Source: Candidatus Neomarinimicrobiota bacterium (GTDB lineage: Bacteria; Fidelibacterota; JAANXI01). From it: DNA of 64,000 bases. The position numbers were made by a program, and so were the translations under genes. This document shows positions 17,267 through 25,096 of the stretch, piece by piece; positions within the stretch are counted from its first letter, which is position 1, and every line of letters starts with the position of its first letter. The notes under the pieces are model-generated. The model was not told where the DNA came from, did no database searches, and saw only the letters and a program-made list of their open reading frames with translations. The stretch is from assembly GCA_021734025.1 (NCBI GenBank), contig JAIPJS010000008.1, forward strand, positions 97,728 through 161,727. The letters run 5' to 3'.

Positions 17267-17881
17267 TTACTTCGGCTGGAGTAATAAAATTGTCTGGGCG
17301 TGGATGCCCGGCAGGATTTTTTTCGAGTCCAGGATTTTGAGCCCCGCTTCCCGGATTTCCTCTTCAATCTGCTCCTCATCCGCCATGGTAATCTTATGGT
17401 GATTTCTGAAGAATCGCATCAGTTTGTGTGCTGCGGATGAGGTGTACACGGAAACGACCGCCCATTCGGTTATTACCCGACGGATTTCGGAGAACGCCCG
17501 GATGCGATCTTCGGGCGTGTGAAAGTGCTGAATTAATCGCATGGAGAGCAGGCCGTGGAAAGCGTCATCTCTGAACGGGAGATTCATGATATCCGCATTA
17601 GCGAACCGGGCCTGGGTACCGAACCGCTCATATACACGGTGGAGCATGTTAGGATTCAGATCCGCCACTACAACGTTCATCGGCCGCTCCAGCAGAAAAT
17701 CGGTAAAACGCCCGTAGCCAGACGGGACATCCAGAACGTTATCGTTTATCGCGTAGATCTCTTCGATAAAATTGGTAACGATTCGGTATTCAAGGCTGTG
17801 AACCAGACGCTGATCTAACCCCTTATAACGGGTTTTTTCGTACTGTCGGATGTTACTTAGAGAATCTTTTTTTCTCCCCAT
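17267..17881 (-). CDS. SAM-dependent methyltransferase (class I)
   Basis: A protein of about 204 residues with 'NVLDVPSGYGRFTDFLLE' (SAM-binding loop), 'VVVADLNPNML' (acidic residue binding the ribose) and 'FANADIMNLPFRDDAFHGLLSMRLIQHF'. The first Gly-rich motif has Pro-Ser in place of the usual Gly-Cys, seen in some members. The substrate is unknown. I chose the ATG at 17881; an in-frame TTG at 17899 would add six residues. The stop lies 3 nt from the end of the kinase gene on the opposite strand, so the two converge tightly. Confidence 0.8.
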   Translation of the reverse strand: MGRKKDSLSNIRQYEKTRYKGLDQRLVHSLEYRIVTNFIEEIYAINDNVLDVPSGYGRFTDFLLERPMNVVVADLNPNMLHRVYERFGTQARFANADIMNLPFRDDAFHGLLSMRLIQHFHTPEDRIRAFSEIRRVITEWAVVSVYTSSAAHKLMRFFRNHHKITMADEEQIEEEIREAGLKILDSKKILPGIHAQTILLLQPK

Positions 17882-18016
17882 AGTTTTAATATTACACAAT
17901 TTTTAAGCCCACTACAAACAGAACTACCGCTGTCACGTGAAATATTGATTTGTCTCACGGGTTATTTACATCATCTGGCTTGGTGTTTTCCTGTTTATGC
18001 TATATACTATGCAATT

Positions 18017-18754
18017 ATGCGTAAAAATGTTTTTATCAGTTGTCTGTTTGTTCTGCTTGTTCTGGGCCTTTTTTCCCGCGCAGCCGGACAGGAATTTCAC
18101 ACCGGTGAGAAGCTCACCTTCGCGCTGAATTACGGGTTCATCAACGCCGGAACTTCTACTATGGAAGTGGCCGGACTCGATACAGTACACGGGCAAACCA
18201 CCTATCGTCTGGAATCCCGCACCAAATCCAATAATTTCGTTGATGCATTTTACAAAGTACGGGATCAGCTCACCAGCTGGATAGATACCTCAACATTTGC
18301 CACAATTCAGTTCGAGAAGTCTTTAAACGAGGGAAGTTATAATAAAGACTACTCCGTCTGGTTTGACTACGACAAAATGATGGCTTATTCCAGTGAAGAT
18401 ACACTGGCCATCGAAACGTACATGCAGGACGTCCTCTCACTGTTCTATTATATCCGGTCACTGGAGTTGAGTGTCGGCGATACCATCAGAATGTCCAGTT
18501 ATGATAACGACAAGGTGTCCCCGTTTCTTCTGGGCGTGAAGCGAACGGAATCGGTGAGAGTTCCAGCCGGAGATTTTGACTGCTACGTGGTGGAACCGTT
18601 CGTAGAGTCGGATTTTCTATTTAAGTACGAGGGGAAACTTCAGATTTGGTTGTCCCGGGAAAAGGGACATATTCCCGTTTTGATGCGGAGCAAAGCGACA
18701 ATCGGATCGATGATTTTGAAGTTGGAAAAGTATAAGCCCGGGAATGGGGACTGA
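18017..18754 (+). CDS. DUF3108 periplasmic protein
   Basis: A 245-residue exported protein. A signal peptide (MRKNVFISCLFVLLVLGLFS..AAGQ) supports the ATG at 18017. The mature part is a lipocalin-like beta-barrel of the DUF3108 family: 'GEKLTFALNYGFINAGTSTMEV', 'YRLESRTKSNNFVDAFYKVRDQLTSWID', and 'SREKGHIPVLMRSKATIGSMILKL'. Members are common in FCB bacteria and are thought to act in envelope lipid or exopolysaccharide handling, but no reaction is established. It stands alone, transcribed toward the phosphonate cluster. Confidence 0.8.
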   Translation: MRKNVFISCLFVLLVLGLFSRAAGQEFHTGEKLTFALNYGFINAGTSTMEVAGLDTVHGQTTYRLESRTKSNNFVDAFYKVRDQLTSWIDTSTFATIQFEKSLNEGSYNKDYSVWFDYDKMMAYSSEDTLAIETYMQDVLSLFYYIRSLELSVGDTIRMSSYDNDKVSPFLLGVKRTESVRVPAGDFDCYVVEPFVESDFLFKYEGKLQIWLSREKGHIPVLMRSKATIGSMILKLEKYKPGNGD

Positions 18755-19082
18755 GACATTATGCACTGGAATGAATCACTACGGTGAATCCCAGGCTGTA
18801 AAAGTGAGTCTCGTAATTTGATTGCGAAGCGTGCGTATAATTTACACTGTCTACGACTTTTGGAATTGATCTACTTTACGGATTTCTCAAAAATCTCGAA
18901 CACAACTCCATCCCCTTGGTCCCCTCCATTTTCAAAAGAGGAAGGGGAAAGCATCACTAAGTGTCAGAGAGTTCTTTTTCCCTCTCTTCAGAAGAGAGGG
19001 AAATCAAAAAGGAGAGTTGTGTTGTCAATATAATGGTAGAAAATATGCGCTGAATCGGAAGAAAATTTACTCTACGTAATAT
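18755..19082. other. Intergenic region with a degenerate palindromic repeat and a strong hairpin
   Basis: A degenerate member of the 23-nt palindrome family lies at 18808-18830. A 27-nt hairpin lies at 18977-19003, with 13-nt perfect arms TTTCCCTCTCTTC and GAAGAGAGGGAAA. The hairpin sits between convergent genes and could end transcription in either direction, though no clean T-run follows it. No gene is seen. Confidence 0.6.
18808..18830. repeat. 23-nt palindromic repeat, copy 3 (degenerate)
   Basis: Arms GTCTCGTAAT and ATTGCGAAGC with a TTG loop; three mismatches between arms, all of which can form G-U pairs in RNA. Confidence 0.55.
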
Positions 19083-20213
19083 TCAAAATCGCGAATACCG
19101 TATCTCAACATCCATTTCGTCCAATACTTCCTCAAGGTTTACCAGGAAATCCCGGATATCCGTATGATCGATGGCGCCGAGCACTGAGAGCCGAAAGGTG
19201 TCTTTATCCGATACTTTGCCGGGGTAAATGGTAAATCCCCGCTCGTATAGCCGGTCGTGCAGGTCGTTGAAATCATAGTTGGGATGGTCCGGCTCGTAGA
19301 TAGTGGTGAGAATTCGTGAGTGCTTTACATCATCACCAAGCAGAAACCGGAAACCCAATTTAGTGAGTCCATCGATGAGCGTCTTGTAGCTCTTACTGTA
19401 CCGGTCCCAACGATTGGATTCGCCCTCCTCGAAATATTCGTCGATGGCCTGGCGCAAAGCGTAAGTCACCTGCACCGGCGGCGTGAAGCGCATCTGCCCG
19501 GTGCGCTCGAAGTAGTCGTACTGCTTGTAGAGATCCAGATAAAATGTCCGGCCCTTGAACTTGCTCAACTTTTCCAATGATATATTTTTGCAGATGACGA
19601 ATGCCAGTCCGGCCATCCCCTGGATGCACTTGTTGGAGGTGGACATGAGGAAATCCACCGGCGTCTCCCGGAGATCGATGGGAATCCCCGCATAGCTGGA
19701 AATGGTATCCGCAAGCGTGGTCAGATTGTACTTTTTCGATATTGCCAGAAACGGCTCCAGCGGATTCAGGATCCCGGTGGTGGTTTCGTGATGCACCATG
19801 GCGATATGACTGATGGTTCGATCATTGGAGAGCATCTGATCCACAACCCGCCAGTCCAGCGCCGTACCCCATTCCACCTCGTAGACGGAGGTTGCGATAT
19901 CGTAAGTCTTGGTAATTTGCTGCATCCGCTTGCCATACGCACCGTTGATGAGCAGGAGTATTTTTCCGTCCGGCGGAACGACCGACGCCAGCGTCGCATC
20001 CATCGCCGATGTTCCTGAGCCGCCGAACAGCACAGACGCATAATCGGTGCCGCCGTGAACAATTTTTACAAGGTCTTCACGGATACCGTCCATGACCACC
20101 TGAAATTCCGTTTCCCTGGGACAGATATCCGGAACCACCTGCGCCTGCTTCACGGTATCGGTTGTGGTTGCCGGTCCGGGGTTTAACAAAATGTTGCGTT
20201 TGATTTTTTTCAT
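19083..20213 (-). CDS. phnW: 2-aminoethylphosphonate--pyruvate transaminase (biosynthetic context)
   Basis: A 376-residue fold-type I PLP enzyme that interconverts phosphonoacetaldehyde plus an amino donor with 2-aminoethylphosphonate (2-AEP). 'NILLNPGPATTTDTVKQAQVVPDICPRE' matches the family N-terminus, and K195 in 'STSNKCIQGM' is the PLP lysine. In catabolic loci PhnW is paired with PhnX; here no phosphonatase is seen and the neighbours are PEP mutase and phosphonopyruvate decarboxylase, so the direction is synthesis of 2-AEP. It is separated from the other three genes by about 530 nt of low-complexity DNA, so it may have its own promoter. Confidence 0.9.
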   Translation of the reverse strand: MKKIKRNILLNPGPATTTDTVKQAQVVPDICPRETEFQVVMDGIREDLVKIVHGGTDYASVLFGGSGTSAMDATLASVVPPDGKILLLINGAYGKRMQQITKTYDIATSVYEVEWGTALDWRVVDQMLSNDRTISHIAMVHHETTTGILNPLEPFLAISKKYNLTTLADTISSYAGIPIDLRETPVDFLMSTSNKCIQGMAGLAFVICKNISLEKLSKFKGRTFYLDLYKQYDYFERTGQMRFTPPVQVTYALRQAIDEYFEEGESNRWDRYSKSYKTLIDGLTKLGFRFLLGDDVKHSRILTTIYEPDHPNYDFNDLHDRLYERGFTIYPGKVSDKDTFRLSVLGAIDHTDIRDFLVNLEEVLDEMDVEIRYSRF

Positions 20214-20502
20214 AGAAAAAGTAGTATAGTGTTTAGGTGTTCAAGTGTTCAAGTTGAAAAAATGTGTTTCTGTGTTACAGTGTTTCTGTGTTACAGTGTT
20301 ATTGTGTTATGGTTGAAAGCGTCATGCGTCCGGAGTCTTGGGTCAATTATTACGGTTTTTTTGTTCGTTGTTTGTAGTTTGTTGTTAGTTGAAATATACG
20401 CAATAAAAACCCTTTCTAAGGTTACCGATCCTTTCCTGCAGCAAACCAAAAACGACAAACAACCAACGGTTTTAAATGGTTTTTTAAAAAGGTATAGCAG
20501 AG
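20214..20502. other. Low-complexity intergenic stretch (GTGTT/ACAAC arrays)
   Basis: The segment 20234-20311 is a run of imperfect GTGTT repeats. The segment 20358-20400 is the reverse complement of the ATTTCAAC/ACAACGAAC pattern seen again near 62218-62250. No gene is seen. Confidence 0.6.
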
Positions 20503-20736
20503 TTATTCAACAAATTGGGCGACTTCGACCTCGGTTCCATGACCAATAGCTCGTTCGGCATGGTTTAGTACCTGCTCTGTAGTCTCATCATCTAAGTAAA
20601 ACTCACCACAGTTGTCGCAAATCTGTGCAGGAACATTTCTAAGAACGATAACCGTTCCTTTTCGTTCAAGGGTAACGGTTGTTTTACCCCATTCCGTATC
20701 ACCTTCCTTATGAAAAATTTTAGTAAATAATATTAC
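20503..20736 (-). pseudogene. Remnant of a YgiT/MqsA-type zinc-finger protein (antitoxin-like)
   Basis: Read on the minus strand, a 78-codon open frame ending at TAA 20503-20505 encodes 'KTTVTLERKGTVIVLRNVP', then 'AQICDNCGEFYLDDETTEQV', then a short helix. This is the central and C-terminal part of YgiT-type zinc-finger domains, found in MqsA-like antitoxins and in small solo proteins. The usual first Cys pair near the N-terminus is missing, there is no ATG or GTG at the 5' side, and a TAG lies just upstream of codon GTA 20736. I therefore call it a truncated remnant. No toxin partner is visible. Confidence 0.6.
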
Positions 20737-20742
20737 CTATTA

Positions 20743-21480
20743 TCACCGTTCATGAATCACCGGAAAAATCTCCTCCCGGGCACGCCGGAGGTTTTCAGCC
20801 TTGTCGATCTCGATCCACGCCAGTTCCGGGAGTTTCAGGCATTGCAGCGGCCGCTCGTTCTGTGCTACCCGGACGATGACCTCCTCGTAGTGCAAGTTCT
20901 CTTCGCCTAATTCATAATCGTATTCCGCATATTCCCAAACCTTTTGCAGGTAGGGATACGAGAGTTTAGTGATGCCAACCAGCTCACCGATGGCTTGATC
21001 TTTCTCCGGGATATCTTTTCCGAGATTTGTCAGGTGATTCTTCTCATCCACGGTGATGTATACTTCGTCCCCGGAGCCGGAGAGTGGTGCCACCAACATT
21101 ACGTCTTTCGACTTTTCTTCCAGAATCTCCGAAATCGCGCGCTCCTCGTAGAGCAGATCGGATTCCAGAAGAAGAATTTCTCCATTGATCAGGTTTTTCG
21201 TCTGAGAGAGGGAATACATGCTCCCGGTCTCTTGATACCGGGGATTGTGGGCATATTCGATGTTCAGCTTCCCATTGAAGGATTCACCAATTTCAATATG
21301 AAACCGTTCCTGCAGGAAGCCGGTGACGATGACCACATCGGTGATGCCGGATTCTGCCAGGTTTTCCAGGGAATAGTGGATCAGCGGTTTTTCGTCCACC
21401 GGCAGAAATGCTTTCGGTAGCTCCTCGGTAATGGGATGAAGCCGTGTGCCCATTCCGGCAGCAAGGATGACGGCTTTCAC
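20743..21480 (-). CDS. Nucleotidyltransferase, probable phosphonate cytidylyltransferase (PntC-like)
   Basis: A 245-residue sugar-nucleotide-transferase fold with the 'ILAAGMGTRLHPITEELPKAF' signature (5-25), a metal-binding 'LLLESDLLYE' strand (about 102-111), and 'ELAWIEIDKAENL' near the C-terminus. This resembles LicC/PntC-type enzymes, which activate phosphocholine or 2-AEP with CTP. Its ATG overlaps the decarboxylase stop by 4 nt, tying it to the phosphonate operon, so activation of 2-AEP to CMP-AEP is the likely reaction. A second nucleotidyltransferase domain is fused to the PEP mutase of the same operon. Confidence 0.8.
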   Translation of the reverse strand: MKAVILAAGMGTRLHPITEELPKAFLPVDEKPLIHYSLENLAESGITDVVIVTGFLQERFHIEIGESFNGKLNIEYAHNPRYQETGSMYSLSQTKNLINGEILLLESDLLYEERAISEILEEKSKDVMLVAPLSGSGDEVYITVDEKNHLTNLGKDIPEKDQAIGELVGITKLSYPYLQKVWEYAEYDYELGEENLHYEEVIVRVAQNERPLQCLKLPELAWIEIDKAENLRRAREEIFPVIHER

Positions 21481-22604
21481 GAGAGGCGCTCCAGGTGCTC
21501 CATGAATTTGCGTTTGATCTCCAGCGGCTCCTCCGGCCGGCTCAGATTCGCCCGTGATCCGGTGCGGATTTTTACGACCAGCATGACAGGACCGTCGACT
21601 TTGGCAAATTCCGGAAATACGGCGCTCAGTTCATCTTTGGAATGAACGATCAATGCACCTTTATATCCGCAGGATTTTGCAAGGGACCGGAAATCCACGG
21701 CGCCGGAGTTGTTGATCTGTCCGCCGGTGGACTCGTGTGCGTGATTATCGAACAGAATGTGGTGAAAGTTCGCCGGCTGCTGTGTGCCGATGGTGGCCAG
21801 TGCCCCCATCTGCATTAGCAGAGCGCCGTCGCCATCCATGGTAAAAACTTTGGAAGTCGGTTTTTGCAGAGCAATGCCAAGAGCAATGGACGGCGCGCAT
21901 CCCATCCCGCCTGGATTATAGAATCGGTTTTGGGCGGTGCGTCCGAGATCCTGGCAGGCCTCGTGGAGTTCGCGGGAGGTTTTCCCGGTGGTGGAGACCA
22001 GGATATCCTCGTCTGTGATATGCTCCAGGATGGCAAAGATAGCCTCCTCGCGGGACATGAGGTCCGACTCCCGCTTCGGTTTGGCTTCCAGCGGTTCAAA
22101 TACGCCTTTCCGGATTACGAGAGCGTAAGGGAGATTTTCAGTTTTCATATAATTCACAGCTTCCCTGACCTGTTCCCGGGCTTCGTTCGTATCTTCGGAT
22201 AAAATGGCGTGGCGGACGTCCAGCAGGTCGAGCAGGTCGGTCATAATCCGGCCGATCTGGCGGTGCTGATGCGCTTCCGGCTTCCCCGGTTCCCCGCGCC
22301 AACCGATCATGAGGAGCGCCGGAATCCGGTAGATGTCCGGCCCACACAGCGAGGTGAGCGGATTGACCGTTTTCCCGAATCCGGAATTCTGCATATAGAT
22401 AACCGGATATTTCCCGGTGGCCAGGTGATAGCCGGCTGCGACAGCCGTGGCTTCGCACTCGTTTACCGTTGGCACGTTCGTAAATTCCGGGTGGTCTTCT
22501 TCCAGAAAACTCATCCAGGATTTGTAGGTGCTGTCCGGTACGCCGGTGAAAAACGTCAGTTCGTTGTCCCGGCAGATGTCAGCAAAATTTGAACACTGGA
22601 GCAT
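21477..22604 (-). CDS. ppd: Phosphonopyruvate decarboxylase
   Basis: A 375-residue thiamine-diphosphate enzyme that decarboxylates phosphonopyruvate to phosphonoacetaldehyde, the irreversible step that pulls phosphonate synthesis forward. An activating Glu lies in 'NECEATAVAAGYHLATGK'. The ThDP/Mg motif 'GDGALLMQMGAL' is near residue 260, and 'LFDNHAHESTGGQ' matches the family. I place the start at ATG 22604: the 13 further upstream residues would be encoded by the 28-nt palindrome region and do not match the family. An AAGGGAA sequence upstream can serve as ribosome site. Confidence 0.9.
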   Translation of the reverse strand: MLQCSNFADICRDNELTFFTGVPDSTYKSWMSFLEEDHPEFTNVPTVNECEATAVAAGYHLATGKYPVIYMQNSGFGKTVNPLTSLCGPDIYRIPALLMIGWRGEPGKPEAHQHRQIGRIMTDLLDLLDVRHAILSEDTNEAREQVREAVNYMKTENLPYALVIRKGVFEPLEAKPKRESDLMSREEAIFAILEHITDEDILVSTTGKTSRELHEACQDLGRTAQNRFYNPGGMGCAPSIALGIALQKPTSKVFTMDGDGALLMQMGALATIGTQQPANFHHILFDNHAHESTGGQINNSGAVDFRSLAKSCGYKGALIVHSKDELSAVFPEFAKVDGPVMLVVKIRTGSRANLSRPEEPLEIKRKFMEHLERLS

Positions 22605-22628
22605 TAAATAATGATTCCCTTGAAATGA

Positions 22629-22656
22629 GTAGAGACGTGCCATGGCACGTCTCTAC
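22629..22656. repeat. 28-nt perfect palindrome, copy 2
   Basis: Identical to the palindrome at 11777-11804. It sits in the short gap between the PEP mutase fusion and the decarboxylase, upstream of the ppd ribosome site, so it would be transcribed and fold as a 14-bp hairpin. Confidence 0.85.
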
Positions 22657-22668
22657 AATTTAATAAAA

Positions 22669-24387
22669 CTATACTCCCGTAAGCATCACTTCCGCCGCCT
22701 TCTTATCCTCGGGGTTGTGAATCTCCAGCCAGCCCTTGTTGACTTCAAGAAAATGAACATCGTAACCGCGATCAATCATCTCCTGGAGCATATCCGTCAT
22801 GGACGCCTTTTTGAAGCTCTCCGCTTCGTGGAATTTTCCTGTGTTATCCTTGCAGTCGTGATACACCGTCTTCAGATGTTCCGCACCGTCCTCTGAGAAA
22901 TACGCGATGCCAGTGTATTCGCCCTCGGCCTGCTCCATGTCCAGCTGCTTGCCGATACGCAGAACCTTTTGATCAATTGGACTAATTAAGCGACGCGGCG
23001 AATCGTCGTATGAGGATTTGGCCACCACCAGATCCAGCACCTTGTCCTGCATATGTTTGTGATATTTGTATGTGCCGTCGATGGCGATAACGATATCAAG
23101 ATTCGTGTCCACGAGGTTTTTGATAATAAATTCGTTGAAGAGCACGTCGGAGTTCACAAACAGCAATTTCCCGGAGATAGCCTCTTCCGCATGAAAGAGA
23201 GAGTCCACCGAAAAGCCGGTATCGTAATCGGGATTGTCGTAATAGGAGATATTCAGATCGGGAAATTCGTCCCGCTTGTAGCCCCGGATCACCGCAGTTT
23301 TCTCCACGCCACAGCGCTTCAGGGTTTCCATCTGATGTTCCAGAACGGTCTTGCTGTTCACGGAAATCAGCGCCTTGGGATCGTCGAAATCCCGGCTTTT
23401 TCCGGCAGCCGGAATGATAGCGGTCAGTCCGGCCTTTTGTGAAAAGGCGGCATCCTTTTCCTTCACATCGGTAAATCCCACCAGATTGAAGATCTCCTTC
23501 ACCGGCGTGCAGTACGGATCGGCTTCCAGCGATCGCTTATTAATCAGGATGTTCTTGGCCACGTTTTCCATGGCTTTTACCGACGATCGGAGCATATGAT
23601 TCGCGTGGATGATCACGTTAAAACCGCGTTCGACCAATTCCTGTTCCGGTACGTGGTTGTAGGCAGTGGGAACGCACACCAGCGGCTTGCGTTCACCGAG
23701 TTCACTGCTGAGTTTGTCGTATTCTTCTGAAAACCGGAATACGTCCGCCGGATCTTTGACTTTCGAATGAATCATAATGCCGTCGGCTCCGGCCTGCAGG
23801 TACTGTTTCGCCCGGCGGACCGCATCTTTGACTCCGTGGCCGGCGATCAGGCTTTCCAGCCGGGCGATAATCATGAAGTCATCCGTGGACTGAATGGCTT
23901 TCCCGCGCCGGATTTTAGTGGCGAAGGTCTCCGGATCTTCCAGGTCCTGCTTGGCGTCTCCGGACAGGGAATTCCGCTTGGGAAAGACTTTGTCCTCGAT
24001 GATGACCGCGGAGATACCGAGCGCCTCGAACCGCTTCACCATATACTCGAAGTGGGAAGCGTCTCCGCCGGTGTCGCCGTCCACGATGAGCGGCTTGTTG
24101 GTCACGTCCAGGATCTGGGTGATGTTCATCAGCCGGGAGTCGATTCCGACGATTTCCGCATCCGGATAGCCCTTGCTGGCGGTGTCCGTCAGGCTGCTCT
24201 CCCAGAGCCCGTCGAACTCCTCCCGGTAGGTTTCGTCGTCCTCTTCGACTTCGATAAACGAGTTGTTTCCAATGAGTGCGCTGATGCCGTTGTGAGCTTC
24301 GATGATGCGAACGAACCCCTTTTCAGCGATTAGCTCCTTCAGTCTGCTCCGACGTTTTTCAGGGGTGATGATGTTACGGAGAGTCAA
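22669..24387 (-). CDS. pepM: Phosphoenolpyruvate mutase fused to a nucleotidyltransferase domain
   Basis: A 572-residue two-domain protein. Residues 1 to about 300 are PEP mutase, which isomerises PEP to phosphonopyruvate and founds almost all C-P bond synthesis. The diagnostic motif EDKVFPKRNS lies at 131-140, with 'IVDGDTGGD' at 101-109. Residues from about 321 are a nucleotidyltransferase ('LTAIIPAAGKSR', 'LLFVNSDVLF', 'GWLEIHNPED') with a degenerate GxGTR loop. The start is TTG 24387, supported by AAAGGAT upstream and by an open frame with no ATG before residue 87. It is the first gene of the phosphonate operon. Confidence 0.92.
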   Translation of the reverse strand: MTLRNIITPEKRRSRLKELIAEKGFVRIIEAHNGISALIGNNSFIEVEEDDETYREEFDGLWESSLTDTASKGYPDAEIVGIDSRLMNITQILDVTNKPLIVDGDTGGDASHFEYMVKRFEALGISAVIIEDKVFPKRNSLSGDAKQDLEDPETFATKIRRGKAIQSTDDFMIIARLESLIAGHGVKDAVRRAKQYLQAGADGIMIHSKVKDPADVFRFSEEYDKLSSELGERKPLVCVPTAYNHVPEQELVERGFNVIIHANHMLRSSVKAMENVAKNILINKRSLEADPYCTPVKEIFNLVGFTDVKEKDAAFSQKAGLTAIIPAAGKSRDFDDPKALISVNSKTVLEHQMETLKRCGVEKTAVIRGYKRDEFPDLNISYYDNPDYDTGFSVDSLFHAEEAISGKLLFVNSDVLFNEFIIKNLVDTNLDIVIAIDGTYKYHKHMQDKVLDLVVAKSSYDDSPRRLISPIDQKVLRIGKQLDMEQAEGEYTGIAYFSEDGAEHLKTVYHDCKDNTGKFHEAESFKKASMTDMLQEMIDRGYDVHFLEVNKGWLEIHNPEDKKAAEVMLTGV

Positions 24388-24682
24388 TGCGGTATCCTTT
24401 TATCTGGTCTGACCAATTGACGGACAAATGTAACATTATCGGTTGAACAAAAAAAGAAGACAGATTGAAAAACACCGATGGAACACGGGATGACCATAAC
24501 ATAATATGAATAAACTGTCCACTGATAACGATCGGACCGGAAATAATTGAGCTGCCCCGGCAGGGGCTCCTTCCGGAGCGAAGACACGCGAAGGGGCACA
24601 AATATAAAATAGAGAGAACATTTATCAGTCCCGAAGGGACGACAAGATGAATAGCACCGGGCTCTCCTAAGGGAAAGGTGCT

Positions 24683-24760
24683 TGACAGTTTATCCTCGGA
24701 GATTACTTCACGAGATTCCTCGACTCCCCCAGCAGGTCGGGGTCGCTCGGAATGACTGGA
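24683..24760. repeat. Dispersed repeat, copy A (related to 30143-30214)
   Basis: Shares 'CAGTTTAT', 'TTACTTCACGAGATTCC' and a final 'CTCGGAATGA'-like block with 30143-30214, with a variable G/C-rich hairpin between. GAGATTCC...CGGAATGAC blocks of this kind recur in the intergenic DNA of many bacteria. Confidence 0.6.
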
Positions 24761-24936
24761 GGTATCGATACCGTTACAACTCATCCTCTTATTCTTCCGC
24801 TACCCGAAAACAACTCGGAATTTCCGATTGCTGCGAGCGGGTGAGACGTATCTCCGAAGCATGTGAACATCCGTACTCCTTCCTCTTCCGAAGAGGATGG
24901 AGTGGTGTCTTATTGCTTTCCTCCATTAGATACTTA

Positions 24937-24959
24937 GCCTCACAATCTCATTGCGAGGT
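24937..24959. repeat. 23-nt palindromic repeat, copy 4
   Basis: Arms GCCTCACAAT and ATTGCGAGGT with a CTC loop; two G-U-compatible mismatches. Confidence 0.7.
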
Positions 24960-25058
24960 GAACTAGGATTTACCGTCGCCGATTCCCGTCTTGACGGGAT
25001 CGGTGACGGTGATCCGGGAAAATGGATATGAGTGGATAAAAGACAAACAACTAATCAA

Positions 25059-25083
25059 AACCACTAAAGCGGTTACTACCAAC
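25059..25083. repeat. 25-nt repeat with AACCRCTNNAGCGGTT core, copy 1 (minus orientation)
   Basis: AACCACTAAAGCGGTT followed by ACTACCAAC. Related copies are at 39086-39110, 57187-57211 and 63290-63315. Confidence 0.65.
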
Positions 25084-25096
25084 AGCGGGGAATCAA

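Larger units (their letters stand above)
24388..25096. other. Intergenic region with several repeat fragments
   Basis: No credible gene is present. Visible elements are a G/C-rich hairpin near 24551-24570, a dispersed element (24683-24760) related to 30143-30214, a 23-nt palindrome (24937-24959), a TCCCGTC/GACGGGA hairpin near 24983-24998, and a 25-nt repeat (25059-25083) just beyond the msbA stop. Confidence 0.65.

Noticed and set aside
18977..19003. A rho-independent terminator for phnW or the DUF3108 gene
   Set aside because: The stem is strong, but no T-run follows on either strand; it may be a repeat hairpin.
22605..22643. A longer N-terminus for phosphonopyruvate decarboxylase
   Set aside because: The extra 13 residues are encoded by the 28-nt palindrome and its flank and do not resemble the family; ATG 22604 is preferred.
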